DNA from: Neorhizobium petrolearium
GTDB taxonomy: Bacteria > Pseudomonadota > Alphaproteobacteria > Rhizobiales > Rhizobiaceae
Direction: 5' to 3'
Assembly (NCBI RefSeq): GCF_017873175.1
Contig: NZ_JAGGJW010000005.1
Location: 248,001 to 312,000, forward strand
DNA: 64,000 nucleotides
Position numbers and translations under genes: made by a program. A model generated the notes under the pieces. The model made no database searches and was not told the origin of the DNA. It saw only the letters and a program-made list of their open reading frames with translations. Positions 1-9,273 of the stretch are shown here, piece by piece. Every line of letters starts with the position of its first letter. Position 1 is the stretch's first letter.

Positions 1-451
1 CTTTATAAATGATCTCAAACGCCTTATTTCGGAATTTCCGGAACTACCTATTGTCATTCTGGCGGAAAATCGTGACCTCCGGCAAATTCTCCGGGCTTTT
101 GAAGCCGGTGTTCGAGGATACATTTCCTCGGCGATCGGGTTGAATGTTTGCGTCGGCGCCATTTCACTGGCTCTGGCGGGAGGCAAGTTTATCTCGGTGG
201 AAAACCCGGATGACCTTCGTCAGTTGCTGGTTGTAGCCGAGGACAAGGAGCGGCGCCGGACGGCCATGTTCACACAACGTGAAGCCGATGTGATCGACGC
301 ACTGACACGCGGAAAGCCCAATAAGATCATTGCCTATGAGCTCAACCTCCGCGAAAGCACGGTCAAGGTCCACATCCGGAATATCATGAAAAAGCTGCAT
401 GCCAGAAACAGGACGGAGATCATTTTCAAGATATCCGATCTGTTTAAGTAG
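1..451 (+). CDS. LuxR/NarL-family response regulator, 5' end outside window
   Basis: This is the C-terminal half of a DNA-binding regulator; its reading frame is open from base 2, so the gene starts before the window. The visible part has the last strands of a receiver-like domain (PIVILAENRD, then EAGVRGYISS), a linker, and a LuxR-type helix-turn-helix (FTQREADVIDALTRGKPNKIIAYELNLRESTVKVHIRNIMKKL). It closely resembles the complete regulator at 8455-9225 in both the receiver end and the HTH, so the two are paralogues flanking the sugar-modifying genes. Such proteins control transcription of neighbouring operons, here probably polysaccharide genes, which is inference. The phosphoacceptor position lies outside the window. 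Confidence 0.85.
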   Translation, partial: FINDLKRLISEFPELPIVILAENRDLRQILRAFEAGVRGYISSAIGLNVCVGAISLALAGGKFISVENPDDLRQLLVVAEDKERRRTAMFTQREADVIDALTRGKPNKIIAYELNLRESTVKVHIRNIMKKLHARNRTEIIFKISDLFK

Positions 452-820
452 AAATCCCCAATCTGGCTTCTCTATCAAGGCCGCGCGGTGATCCTCGTCT
501 GAGACGTGCTCGCCTCGATGGATTTTGGGTGTTCACTCCGAATAATTGACGGATATGCGTCGGTCGCACGTCATCTGCCCCTCGGAAGAGAACGATCTCC
601 TGTGACCGGCTCTTTGTCGCAACGGACTCAAAAATAGAGACGTTGTCAGCTCATTTGCTCTTCGTAGCCAAAGAAATCCGCTCATATCGTTTTCGATCCG
701 GTTCATGGATGCATAACCTAAACCTTTCGATCGAGCCGGCCCGTCAAATGGTGGAATGAAAACGTGCAGCCCGGATGCGGTATTAATCGTCATTCGAAGA
801 TCGCAACCGGGGCCTCGTAA
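452..820. other. Intergenic region, no gene seen
   Basis: These 369 bases separate the truncated regulator from the aminotransferase. I see no credible coding frame with a ribosome binding site, no strong hairpin followed by T residues, and no obvious repeat. It presumably holds the promoter of the sugar-modifying genes. The only open frame here is antisense and runs into the aminotransferase. Confidence 0.4.
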
Positions 821-2227
821 ATGGAAAACCTGATCCAAGATTTTGAAAACTCTGATCGTCTTCGCAAGCGGGCACGTCAACTCATACCCGGCGGTGCCCA
901 CACTTATGCGAAGGGAGACGATCAGTATCCCATCCTTTCCCCCGGCTTCATCGAAAAAGGGTATGGCTGCCACGTCTGGGATGTCGATGGCAACGAATAT
1001 ATCGAGTACGGAATGGGCAACAGGGCTGTCGGCCTCGGCCACGCCTATTTCCACGTTGTCGATGCGGCCAGAGCAGAACTGGAACGAGGCTGCAATTTCA
1101 CGCGTCCGTCCCGGATCGAGATTGATTGCGCCTCCGCATTTCTGGAAACGATTACAACCGCCGAGATGGTCAAGTTCTGCAAGAATGGTTCGGATGCGAC
1201 GTCAGCGGCCATACGCCTTGCAAGGGCGGTCACGGGGCGGGATCTCATCGCCCGTTGCAGCGATCACCCATTCTTTTCGGTCGATGACTGGTTCATCGGG
1301 ACAACCGAGATGAATGCGGGAATTCCAAAAGCGATTCAGGCTCTTACAGTCGGCTTCAAGTACAACGATCTGGAGCGCGCGCGCAGTCTCTTCAGCCAAT
1401 ATCCGGGCCAGATCGCGGCATTCATCCTGGAAGCGTCGCGCGGAGAAGATCCAAAGGACCATTACCTTCACGAGCTGAAAAGACTATGTCACGAAAACGG
1501 TACCTTGTTCATTCTTGATGAGATGATCACCGGTTTTCGGTGGCACACCGGCGGCGCACAGAAAGCCTATGGTATCGTTCCGGATTTGTCGTGTTTCGGC
1601 AAAGCGCTGGGCAACGGTTTTTCCATTTCCGCGCTTGCTGGAAAGCGGGAATTCATGGAACGTGGCGGTATCGAGCAAACTTCCAAGCCGCGCGTATTTC
1701 TGCTTTCGACGACCCATGGTGCGGAAACCCACACAATGGCGGCGGCTATCGCCACCATGCATGTCTATCGGCACGAACCCGTCGTTGAGCATCTCGTCCG
1801 CCAGGGAAATCTGTTGCGGGCAGCAGTCAACCAGGTCGCCGCAGGCCATGGGCTTGCAAACCACTTTAGCGTCCACGGTCATCCGGCCTGCCTCACCTAT
1901 TCGACCCTTGATGAAGAAGGCAAACCCTCCCAGGCCTTTCGCTCCCTCTTCCTGCAGGAAACCATACGCCGGGGTCTTCTCGCCCCGTCGCTGGTCGTCA
2001 GCTATACACACATGGATGACGACATAGAAAGAACGGTTGGCGCTATCGATGGAGCGCTCGGCATCTACAAGAAAGCACTGGAACATGGCGTCGAGAAATA
2101 TCTCATCGGGAGACCCTCCGATGTCGTCTTCCGACGCTTCAACCAACAATCGCTGGTCGCACACGACCCGGAGCCAATGCCAGCTGCGCCAACTGCTCTG
2201 AGATCATCTGAAAGACGTAGCGGCTAG
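821..2227 (+). CDS. Class III PLP aminotransferase, glutamate-1-semialdehyde aminomutase-like
   Basis: This 468-residue protein has the fold-type I PLP aminotransferase layout: a substrate-side N-terminus ([20 protein letters not shown]), the [10 protein letters not shown] cofactor-aspartate region, and the lysine segment [18 protein letters not shown] where K should bind PLP. The N-terminus resembles HemL, but HemL would be expected near tetrapyrrole genes. Next to epimerase, nucleotidyltransferase and PIG-L genes, a role in aminating or isomerising a sugar or small substituent for a surface polysaccharide is more likely (inference). It is about 40 residues longer than typical HemL, with a low-complexity C-terminal tail. 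A HemL-like enzyme acting on a different substrate is the main alternative. The next gene follows after 110 bases. Confidence 0.8.
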   Translation: MENLIQDFENSDRLRKRARQLIPGGAHTYAKGDDQYPILSPGFIEKGYGCHVWDVDGNEYIEYGMGNRAVGLGHAYFHVVDAARAELERGCNFTRPSRIEIDCASAFLETITTAEMVKFCKNGSDATSAAIRLARAVTGRDLIARCSDHPFFSVDDWFIGTTEMNAGIPKAIQALTVGFKYNDLERARSLFSQYPGQIAAFILEASRGEDPKDHYLHELKRLCHENGTLFILDEMITGFRWHTGGAQKAYGIVPDLSCFGKALGNGFSISALAGKREFMERGGIEQTSKPRVFLLSTTHGAETHTMAAAIATMHVYRHEPVVEHLVRQGNLLRAAVNQVAAGHGLANHFSVHGHPACLTYSTLDEEGKPSQAFRSLFLQETIRRGLLAPSLVVSYTHMDDDIERTVGAIDGALGIYKKALEHGVEKYLIGRPSDVVFRRFNQQSLVAHDPEPMPAAPTALRSSERRSG

Positions 2228-2299
2228 GATCACCTCATCCAATCGCATGCCTGCGGCGACCGGTTTCCTCAGTCCTACGCGGTCGGCCGAGGCGATACG

Positions 2300-2327
2300 C
2301 TTCTCCGCGTCAAGAGCTGCGGAGAAG
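2300..2327 (+). promoter_or_regulatory. Hairpin sequestering the Shine-Dalgarno of the epimerase gene
   Basis: CTTCTCCGC (2300-2308) pairs perfectly with GCGGAGAAG (2319-2327) across a 10-base loop. The right arm contains the ribosome binding site GGAGAAGG (2321-2328) of the gene starting at 2338. A nine-base-pair stem covering the only good SD suggests translational control or coupling of the epimerase. The pairing is seen directly; the regulatory role is inferred. Confidence 0.55.
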
Positions 2328-2337
2328 GAAAACGGCA

Positions 2338-3411
2338 ATGAGAGTTCTGGTTACCGGCCACAGAGGGTATATCGGCTCGGTCATGGTGCCCATGCTGCTG
2401 AAGGCGGGCCATGAGGTGCACGGGTACGACAGCGAATTCTACCATCGCTGCACCTACTTTCCCGGAGGGCAGTTGCCCAGGGTCCCGGGCGTGTGCAAGG
2501 ACGTTCGCGACATAACACAAGCCGACCTCGAGGGATTTGAGGCGGTCATCCATCTGGCCGCACTTTCCAATGACCCGCTGAGTAATCTCAATCCGGAGAT
2601 AACCTACGAAATCAACTACCGCGGCAGTGTCCGCACGGCGGTCGCTGCCAAGAAAGCCGGCGTGAAGCGCTTTCTGTTTGCTTCGTCCTGCAGCAACTAT
2701 GGCGCAGCCGGCGAAGGCTTCGTCAATGAGACCGCGGAACTGAAACCCGTCTCGGCCTATGGCATCTCCAAGGTTCTCGCCGAGCAGGAAATCGCAGGCC
2801 TTGCCGACGCCAACTTCTGCCCCGTGTACATGCGGCCGGCGACCGCCTACGGGCTTTCTCCCATGCTCCGTTTCGATATCGTGCTCAACAATCTTACGGC
2901 TTGGGCCGTCACCGAAAAGCTTATCCTGCTGAAGTCTGATGGCACGCCATGGCGTCCGATCGTTCATATCGAGGATATATCGCGCGCATTTCTGGCGGCG
3001 CTGGAGGCACCGGCCGACGACGTCCGCAATCAGGCGTTCAATGTGGGCCAGGACGCACACAATTATCAGATCAAGGAGATCGCCGAGATCGTCGCCATGA
3101 CGGTTCCGGGATGCCGCCTGCAATATGCAAGTGACGCCAGTCCGGATACCCGCTCCTATCGCGTGGATTTCAGCAAGATTAAGCGAACGCTCCCGGCTTT
3201 CAAACCGACCTGGACCGCGGCCGCCGGCGCCGCGCAACTTTACAAGGCCTATACGAGCGCCGGCCTCACGCTCGCCGAGTTCGAAGGCCCGCATTATCAG
3301 CGCATCGGTCAGATTCAAAAGCTTATCCGTGATCACGAGATCGATGAAAATCTGCGACGCCCACCGCGGATACCGGAACCCGCCACCCATATTGCGGTAG
3401 CCGGAATGTGA
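2338..3411 (+). CDS. NAD-dependent nucleotide-sugar epimerase/dehydratase (extended SDR)
   Basis: This 357-residue protein starts with the Rossmann motif [19 protein letters not shown] (GxxGxxG). It has the conserved ASSCSNYG strand and the catalytic YGISK motif (YxxxK, near residue 141), so it belongs to the extended short-chain dehydrogenases acting on nucleotide sugars. Such enzymes epimerise, dehydrate or reduce a sugar bound to NDP, using tightly bound NAD(P). The exact sugar cannot be read from sequence. The start ATG at 2338 has GGAGAAGG ten bases upstream, but this site is folded into a hairpin. The stop is seven bases before the next start, so the two are co-transcribed. Confidence 0.88.
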   Translation: MRVLVTGHRGYIGSVMVPMLLKAGHEVHGYDSEFYHRCTYFPGGQLPRVPGVCKDVRDITQADLEGFEAVIHLAALSNDPLSNLNPEITYEINYRGSVRTAVAAKKAGVKRFLFASSCSNYGAAGEGFVNETAELKPVSAYGISKVLAEQEIAGLADANFCPVYMRPATAYGLSPMLRFDIVLNNLTAWAVTEKLILLKSDGTPWRPIVHIEDISRAFLAALEAPADDVRNQAFNVGQDAHNYQIKEIAEIVAMTVPGCRLQYASDASPDTRSYRVDFSKIKRTLPAFKPTWTAAAGAAQLYKAYTSAGLTLAEFEGPHYQRIGQIQKLIRDHEIDENLRRPPRIPEPATHIAVAGM

Positions 3412-3418
3412 GGCCGAC

Positions 3419-4762
3419 ATGGATAGCGTTGGGAAAACGCTCGGCTCATCCGCGACTTCCCGGAATGACAGAGAAATGGGACAGGCGATCTACATGCTTG
3501 CCTGCCGGCTCTTTCCGATATGCCGTAGCATCACGGGCAAGGGCGTCAGGGATACGATCCGCATCATGCGAGATTATATCGATGTCGAATGCCGGGAGGT
3601 TCCGAGCGGTACACGCGTTTTCGATTGGACTATTCCCGACGAATGGATCGTCAGAGATGCCTATGTGAAGGATTCCCGCGGACGGAAAGTTATCGATTTC
3701 GCGGCGTCCAACCTCCACCTCATGAACTACAGCATTCCGGTACGGCGGGTTATGCCGCTGGCGGAGCTAAAAACTCATATCTATACCTTACCGGCGCAGC
3801 CGGACCTCATTCCTTACAAGACCGCCTATTACACCGATGCCTGGGGCTTCTGCATGGCGCACCGGGAGTTCCTGAAACTCCGGGATGACGTCTACGACGT
3901 CGTCATCGATACAGAAAAGCGGCCGGGCCATCTCGTCTATGGCGAATATCTTCACGCGGGGGGGAGTAAAAAGGAAGTCCTCCTTTATGCACACATCTGC
4001 CATCCGTCGCTCGCAAATGACAATTGCTCCGGGTTGGCATTGCTTACATGCCTCGCCGCGTACCTGAAGGCGGCCAGCACGCATTATAGCTATCGTTTCA
4101 TCTTCGCGCCGGGAACCATTGGTTCGCTTGCCTGGCTGGCCAATAACGAACATCGCCTTTCGGATATAGCTCACGGCCTCGTTCTGTCCTGCATTGGAGA
4201 CGGCGCGGTTCCGAACTACAAGCGAAGCCGGCGAGGCAATACGATGATCGATCGCATTGCCGCCTGTACGCGTTGCGGAGATGAGAGTATCCCTCTCACT
4301 ATCAAGGACTTCAGTCCCTACGGATATGACGAGCGACAGTTCTGTTCGCCAGGTTTCGATCTTCCCGTGGGCCTTCTGCAGAGAAGTGCATTCGGCACCT
4401 TTCCCGAATATCATACATCAGCTGACAATCTTGATTTCATTCGTCCGGAACATCTCGGAACCTCCTTCCGAATGGTAAAGGACATGATCGATGCATTGGA
4501 AGGGAACTGGACACCTCTGAACCTCTCTCCCAAGGGAGAGCCGCAATTGAGCAAGTACGGGCTTTTCTCCGTCATCGGAGGACACAAGACCAACAGCGAC
4601 CGAACCCTGGCATATCTATGGGTGCTCAATCTCTCCGATGGGCACAACTCATTGCTGGACATTTCGGAAAGATCGAAGATGCCTTTTTCGGAAATCGCCG
4701 CTGCGGCCGCGGCGCTTCAGGAAGTCGGACTGATTGCGAACCTGGGCTTCACAGAACGGTAG
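3419..4762 (+). CDS. DUF4910/M28-like zinc aminopeptidase-type protein of polysaccharide loci
   Basis: The 447-residue product matches the DUF4910 type: an N-terminal domain of about 110 residues inserted before an M28-like zinc peptidase core, then a winged-helix-like C-terminus (LAYLWVLNLSDGHNSLLDISERS...). The metal-site segment YAHICHPSLANDNCSG carries the His and Asp expected for two-zinc M28 peptidases. Proteins of this type recur in O-antigen and exopolysaccharide loci beside aminotransferase and epimerase genes; their substrate is unknown to me. The start at 3419 has GAGG upstream. The stop overlaps the 3' end of the convergent rfbC-like gene by 14 bases. Peptidase activity on a sugar-linked amide is a guess. 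Confidence 0.75.
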   Translation: MDSVGKTLGSSATSRNDREMGQAIYMLACRLFPICRSITGKGVRDTIRIMRDYIDVECREVPSGTRVFDWTIPDEWIVRDAYVKDSRGRKVIDFAASNLHLMNYSIPVRRVMPLAELKTHIYTLPAQPDLIPYKTAYYTDAWGFCMAHREFLKLRDDVYDVVIDTEKRPGHLVYGEYLHAGGSKKEVLLYAHICHPSLANDNCSGLALLTCLAAYLKAASTHYSYRFIFAPGTIGSLAWLANNEHRLSDIAHGLVLSCIGDGAVPNYKRSRRGNTMIDRIAACTRCGDESIPLTIKDFSPYGYDERQFCSPGFDLPVGLLQRSAFGTFPEYHTSADNLDFIRPEHLGTSFRMVKDMIDALEGNWTPLNLSPKGEPQLSKYGLFSVIGGHKTNSDRTLAYLWVLNLSDGHNSLLDISERSKMPFSEIAAAAAALQEVGLIANLGFTER

Positions 4763-5300
4763 AAATGTCGGACATGGCCCATCTGGGCCAGCTCAGATCC
4801 CGTTCCGAAATCACCGATGGCTTTGCCGGCCAGCTGATACCGAGCGCAGGCTCATCATAGCGTATACCACAGGCACTATCTGCGACATATGGTGTTGAGA
4901 TCATGTAAGAAACGGCGACGTCATCGCTAAGCGACTGGAAACCGTGCGCAAATCCCTCGGGAATATAGAACTGCAATCCATTCTCGGCCGAGAGTACCGC
5001 GGCAACCCAATGCAGGTAGGTTGAAGAGCTGCGGCGCAAATCCACCGCCACATCCCAGATCGCTCCCCTTACACAGGAGACCAGTTTGGTCTCCTGATGC
5101 GGTGTTTTCTGGAAATGAAGTCCACGCAGCGTGTGTTTGAGTGTCGATATGGAAATGCTGTGCTGAACGAAGTCGGTCGCCAGGTTGTGGTCAGAGAATT
5201 CTTGCTTGCAGAATGTCCTTGCGAAAGAGCCGCGCTGGTCAACGAACCGCTCTGGCTCAATGAGCCAGAGATCTTCAATTTTCGTTCTGACAAACCGCAT
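4749..5300 (-). CDS. rfbC: dTDP-4-dehydrorhamnose 3,5-epimerase-like protein
   Basis: The protein is 183 residues, the usual size of RmlC/RfbC cupin epimerases. It begins FVRTKIEDLWLIEPERFVDQRGSFARTF and has the conserved TLRGLHFQ segment with the catalytic histidine, then AIWDVAVDLRRSSSTY and IPEGFAHGF. RmlC converts dTDP-4-keto-6-deoxyglucose to the L-lyxo form on the way to dTDP-rhamnose; relatives do 3- or 5-epimerisations of other keto sugars. The ATG at 5300 is chosen over one 30 bases upstream because GGAGG lies directly before it. The gene is the only minus-strand member of the block, converging on the DUF4910 gene. rmlA, B and D are not in the window, so the precise sugar is open. 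Confidence 0.85.
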   Translation of the reverse strand: MRFVRTKIEDLWLIEPERFVDQRGSFARTFCKQEFSDHNLATDFVQHSISISTLKHTLRGLHFQKTPHQETKLVSCVRGAIWDVAVDLRRSSSTYLHWVAAVLSAENGLQFYIPEGFAHGFQSLSDDVAVSYMISTPYVADSACGIRYDEPALGISWPAKPSVISERDLSWPRWAMSDISTVL

Positions 5301-5593
5301 TGCTACCTCCGCAGCGGACGTGATCCCCATCCCTCAAGACCAATGACTTTCCTTCACCCCGCTCATCCCGCAAAGTGATCTATAAGTTGTATTAGCCACC
5401 GCCCCCCAAATGTGATTACAAAACTGAAAAACTACAACCATTTGATAAGATCGCTAAAAGACAGATGTCTAATACATCTTTTGGATGATACCCTACATCG
5501 GAATACAATATCGCTTCCTCCGTCCTTCCGTAATAAAGTCTTTCCAATAATAAAAACGGCATTCAATTAATATACGTAACCGGGGGTGACGAT

Positions 5594-6886
5594 ATGAATG
5601 GCGGTACTGAAGTTTCCTTCAGCATGGATACTGCTCAAAACGTGGGACTGTGCCGGCTATGCGGCTCACCACTCCAACATACATTCGCCGACCTCGGTAT
5701 GTCGCCGCCATGCGAAAGTTTTGTGCCTGCCGGTGCTATCAACAGCATGGAGCCATATTATCCGCTGCACGCTTTCGTTTGCAGTGAATGTTTCCTCGTC
5801 CAGCTCCAGGAATATGTCGAACCGCGGGATATATTTGAAGAATACGCTTATTTTTCTTCGTACTCGGATAGCTGGGTTGCGCACGCGAAGCAGTATTGCG
5901 AAGCGTCGATCGAGCGGTTTGCATTGGATCACAATAGCTTTGTTGTTGAGATTGCCAGTAACGACGGCTACCTGCTGCAGCACTTCCTGAAGAAAGATAT
6001 TCCCATCCTCGGCATCGAGCCGGCGCTCAACGTTGCGAAGGTCGCGGTACAAAAGCGTGTTCCGACCATCACCGATTTCTTCTGCAAGACATTGGCAAAG
6101 CAGATGGTAGCGGAAGGGCGACAAGCCGACCTCATCATCGGCAACAATGTCCTTGCTCAGGTGCCCAACCTCAACGATTTCGTTGCCGGCATGAAGGTCC
6201 TGCTCAAGCCGTCGGGTGTGGTTACGCTCGAATTCCCGCATATCGCGAGGCTGATCGAGGAAAACCAGTTCGACACGATCTATCACGAGCACTTCTCCTA
6301 CTTCTCGCTTCTGACCATCGAAAAAATGGCTGAGCGGCATGATTTGAAGGTGTTTGACGTGGAGGAACTGCCCACCCATGGGGGGTCCCTGCGAGTCTAT
6401 CTCACCCACGCCTCCAGCTTAAGGCCGCGTGAACCCCGGGTGGACGCATTGCGGCACCGTGAGAGCGAAGCCAGGCTTGACCAGATCGAAACTTACACCG
6501 CATTCGCCGACGCGATACAGCAGACAAAGCGAAACCTCCTGTCGTTCCTCATACGTCTCAAGGAGATGCGCAAATCCATCTGCGCCTATGGCGCGCCCGG
6601 AAAAGGCAACACCCTGCTCAACTACTGCGGCATCGGCACGGATTTCATCGATTTCGCGGTGGATCGGAATCCCTACAAACACGGCCGTTTCACGCCCGGC
6701 ATGCATATCCCGATCAAGCCCGTCAGCGAGATCGAGCGTGCCAAACCGGATTACATTCTCATCCTACCTTGGAATCTCAAGAGTGAAATCGTCAGTCAGA
6801 TGAAGGACATCGGCAATTGGGGCGGCAAGTTCGTCATCCCGATACCGGACGTCTCCGTCATCGATCCGAAGGAGCTCGGACAATGA
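5594..6886 (+). CDS. Sugar C-methyltransferase, zinc-binding class I SAM type
   Basis: The product (430 residues) has an N-terminal zinc-binding knuckle (CRLCGSPLQHTFADLG, then FVCSECFLVQL). A SAM-binding domain (VVEIASNDGYLLQHFL near residue 120; IIGNNVLAQVPNL) and a C-terminal domain (ICAYGAPGKGNTLLNYCG...PWNLKSEIVSQM) follow. This three-part layout is that of NDP-sugar C-methyltransferases such as TylC3-type enzymes, which add a branch methyl to a 3- or 4-keto sugar. The C-terminal Rossmann-like half is normal for the family. The start has GGGGGTGA upstream and follows a 290-base AT-rich divergent region shared with rfbC. The stop overlaps the next start by four bases (ATGA), so translation is probably coupled. 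Confidence 0.85.
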   Translation: MNGGTEVSFSMDTAQNVGLCRLCGSPLQHTFADLGMSPPCESFVPAGAINSMEPYYPLHAFVCSECFLVQLQEYVEPRDIFEEYAYFSSYSDSWVAHAKQYCEASIERFALDHNSFVVEIASNDGYLLQHFLKKDIPILGIEPALNVAKVAVQKRVPTITDFFCKTLAKQMVAEGRQADLIIGNNVLAQVPNLNDFVAGMKVLLKPSGVVTLEFPHIARLIEENQFDTIYHEHFSYFSLLTIEKMAERHDLKVFDVEELPTHGGSLRVYLTHASSLRPREPRVDALRHRESEARLDQIETYTAFADAIQQTKRNLLSFLIRLKEMRKSICAYGAPGKGNTLLNYCGIGTDFIDFAVDRNPYKHGRFTPGMHIPIKPVSEIERAKPDYILILPWNLKSEIVSQMKDIGNWGGKFVIPIPDVSVIDPKELGQ

Positions 6887-7695
6887 AGGTCGTCTTGTTC
6901 TGCGGCGGCAGAGGCACACGCATCCGCGAATATTCGGAAAGCGTCCCGAAGCCCCTCATCCCGCTCGGCTCCCAACCCATCATGCGCCATGTCATGGAAT
7001 ATTACTCCAGTTTTGGGCATGACGACTTCATCCTCTGCCTTGGCTACAAGGCGAGCACCATCAAGGACTTCTTTCTCAACAGCAGGCCGGAAAGCTACAG
7101 TGATTGCATCATATCGAGCTCCGGACGGGTCGAGATGCTCGAGGGTCCGCCCAGAGATTGGCGTGTGTCGCTGATCGACACCGGCATCTGGCGCAATATT
7201 GGCGAGCGTTTATGGGCGGTGCGCCATCACCTCGACAACGAAAAGATATTCCTGGCGAACTATAGCGATGGCCTGACGGATGTCGATCTCGACGACATGA
7301 TCGAGCGGTTTGAAAAAAGCGACAAGATTGCGTGTTTCCTCGCGGTGCGTCCTCCTCTCACCTACCACCTTGCCGATATCGAGGAGAACGGACGGGTCAA
7401 GGAATTCAGGTCGTCAGAGACGTCCGACATGTGGATCAACGGCGGCTATTTTCTGATGCGGAGAGAGATCTTCGACTACATGCGTGACGGCGAGGAACTC
7501 GTGCTGGAACCGTTCGCCCGTCTCATCGCCGAAGACAAACTGATGGCCTACAAGCATGAGGGCTTCTGGCGATCCATGGATACGCTTCGCGACTGGCAGA
7601 CTCTGGAAGCCATGGTGGAGCGTGGTGATATGCCTTGGATAAGGCGCAATGCCACGACAAGAATGGCTCCCCAGGCGGCGGTACAGATCCCATGA
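6883..7695 (+). CDS. Sugar-1-phosphate nucleotidyltransferase, RfbF-like
   Basis: This 270-residue protein starts KVVLFCGGRGTRIREYSESVPKPLIPLGSQPIM, the G-G-x-G-T-R...P-K-P signature of nucleotide-sugar pyrophosphorylases. It continues with the FILCLGYKASTIKDFF segment typical of glucose-1-phosphate cytidylyltransferase (RfbF) rather than RmlA. It would activate a hexose-1-phosphate as CDP- or another NDP-sugar. The ATG at 6883 overlaps the methyltransferase stop, which fixes the start; an upstream in-frame ATG at 6817 lies inside that gene and is rejected. The nucleotide specificity is inferred from similarity only. Confidence 0.83.
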   Translation: MKVVLFCGGRGTRIREYSESVPKPLIPLGSQPIMRHVMEYYSSFGHDDFILCLGYKASTIKDFFLNSRPESYSDCIISSSGRVEMLEGPPRDWRVSLIDTGIWRNIGERLWAVRHHLDNEKIFLANYSDGLTDVDLDDMIERFEKSDKIACFLAVRPPLTYHLADIEENGRVKEFRSSETSDMWINGGYFLMRREIFDYMRDGEELVLEPFARLIAEDKLMAYKHEGFWRSMDTLRDWQTLEAMVERGDMPWIRRNATTRMAPQAAVQIP

Positions 7696-8345
7696 AAAGG
7701 ATATGTCTGGCCGCACCCGGCGATCGGTTGTCCGTGCTTTGTGTCGGAGCACACTCCGACGATATTGAGATCGGTGCCGGCGGCACGATCCTAAGTCTGC
7801 TTTCGGAGGGCGTGCAACTCGACGTGCACTGGTGCGTGTTGAGCGGTGGGGAGGAACGCGCGGCCGAAGCGCGGAACTCTGCTGAAGCGTTTCTGAGAAA
7901 AGCGGCGTCCTATTCCATCGAACTCGGATCGTTCCGGGACAGCTTCTTCCCGAGCCAAAGCAACGAGATCAAGTCCTGGCTCCTGGCTCTGCGTGAGAAA
8001 ATCGATCCGGATGTGATCTTCACGCACAGTCGCGAGGATGCCCATCAGGATCATCGGGAGATCAACGAGTTAACGGCCAACGTGTTTCGAGATCATCTCG
8101 TAATGGAATACGAGATTCCGAAGTGGGATGGGGATTTCTGCAGTCGCAACACCTACGTGCCGCTGACTGAGGATGCCTTGAACATGAAGGTTGCGCTTCT
8201 CCTGGAGCACTTCGGCACACAAAGGTCCAAAGACTGGTTCGATGCGGATACGTTCAGAGGCCTGGCCCGCCTGAGAGGCATGGAATGTCGTGCGCCGGCC
8301 CGTTTTGCAGAGGCATTTACCGTCAGGAAGTTTGTCCTGGTCTGA
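7692..8345 (+). CDS. PIG-L family deacetylase
   Basis: The 217-residue protein has the LmbE/PIG-L zinc motif VLCVGAHSDDIEIGAGGTILSL (AHxDD) near residue 20 and a later HSREDAHQDHRE segment giving the third metal ligand. Family members remove N-acetyl groups from GlcNAc-type sugars or similar conjugates. Its start overlaps the nucleotidyltransferase stop by four bases, so it is the last member of a tightly coupled trio. It probably trims an N-acyl group on the modified sugar or its precursor, which is inference. Confidence 0.83.
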   Translation: MKRICLAAPGDRLSVLCVGAHSDDIEIGAGGTILSLLSEGVQLDVHWCVLSGGEERAAEARNSAEAFLRKAASYSIELGSFRDSFFPSQSNEIKSWLLALREKIDPDVIFTHSREDAHQDHREINELTANVFRDHLVMEYEIPKWDGDFCSRNTYVPLTEDALNMKVALLLEHFGTQRSKDWFDADTFRGLARLRGMECRAPARFAEAFTVRKFVLV

Positions 8346-8454
8346 GTTCAATGAAAAGGCTGATCGGAGGGGGGGTCCTTCGATCGGTCAAGAAAGAAGA
8401 GAGCACATGTTCGTCTGAAATATCTGATGTCACAACAAGGGGGAGTACGTAGCG

Positions 8455-9225
8455 ATGGTAGAGAACGATGGAATTTATAATTCTGCTCGGCTCGACAAAT
8501 ACGATGAGCTGCGAGGGAAACTGCGACAAGACGACATCGAGAGCCCGCAGGTCGACCTTCGGTGCCGGGCAGAGAGCGGATACATCACACTCATAGACCG
8601 GCGAACGCTGGAGCGCGAATGCCTGGCACATGGCCTCAACTGCCATCATATCAACCGAAGGGTCTTCACATTTTCCGATCTTCAGGAATGGCAGGAAGCG
8701 AGAGCGGATCTCGGCATACCCTCGGCGGTACTTTTCAACGCCGGCAATTGCGCGGCCAGCAACCAGCAACTGGTCGCAGAGATCGCGGAACTCGTGGAGG
8801 CAGTGGCCCCGGCTGCGGTCGTGGTCCTGTCGGACAATCAGGATATCAACACGGTTCTGGACATAATCGGGCTCGGTGTTCGCGGCTATATACCGACCTC
8901 CGTCAGCATAGATGTGTGCATTCAGGCGATAAGTCTCGCGATCGCCGGCGGCAAGTTCATCCCGGCAAGCAGTATCGCCAATATAAGGGATCTTCTCGGC
9001 GTTTCGTCGCCCAGAACTATGCCGGCCATGAAATTCACAAATCGGCAATCCGCCATTGCACGGGCGCTGCGCTGCGGCAAGGCGAACAAGGATATCGCCT
9101 CGGAGCTCAACCTTTGTGAAAGCACGATCAAAGTGCATATCCGCAATATCATGAAGAAACTTGGCGCAACCAATCGAACTGAGGTGGCCTGCAAGATCGG
9201 CGATATGGTGGTGTGTGAGCACTAG
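8455..9225 (+). CDS. LuxR/NarL-family regulator with degenerate receiver domain
   Basis: This 256-residue regulator has a receiver-like domain (about residues 43-160) and a LuxR HTH (about 185-245: KFTNRQSAIARALRCGKANKDIASELNLCESTIKVHIRNIMKKLGATNRTE). At the end of strand beta-3, where a phosphorylated Asp is expected, the sequence reads SAVLFNAGN, so the acceptor position is Asn95. Phosphorylation is therefore unlikely and control may be by protein contact or amount. It is a paralogue of the regulator at the left edge. It sits 48 bases before the Wzz/BY-kinase gene, suggesting it controls export genes or the sugar block (inference). Confidence 0.85.
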   Translation: MVENDGIYNSARLDKYDELRGKLRQDDIESPQVDLRCRAESGYITLIDRRTLERECLAHGLNCHHINRRVFTFSDLQEWQEARADLGIPSAVLFNAGNCAASNQQLVAEIAELVEAVAPAAVVVLSDNQDINTVLDIIGLGVRGYIPTSVSIDVCIQAISLAIAGGKFIPASSIANIRDLLGVSSPRTMPAMKFTNRQSAIARALRCGKANKDIASELNLCESTIKVHIRNIMKKLGATNRTEVACKIGDMVVCEH

Positions 9226-9273
9226 CCGCACGTTTTGAGGCATATCGGAATACGGTTTACAGCAGGTATCGCA

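Noticed and set aside
821-2227. Calling the aminotransferase HemL
   Set aside because: Its context is a polysaccharide locus, the protein is longer than HemL, and class III relatives share the same motifs.
8346-8400. Possible terminator after the PIG-L gene
   Set aside because: Only a broken stem with a G-rich loop can be drawn and no T tract follows.
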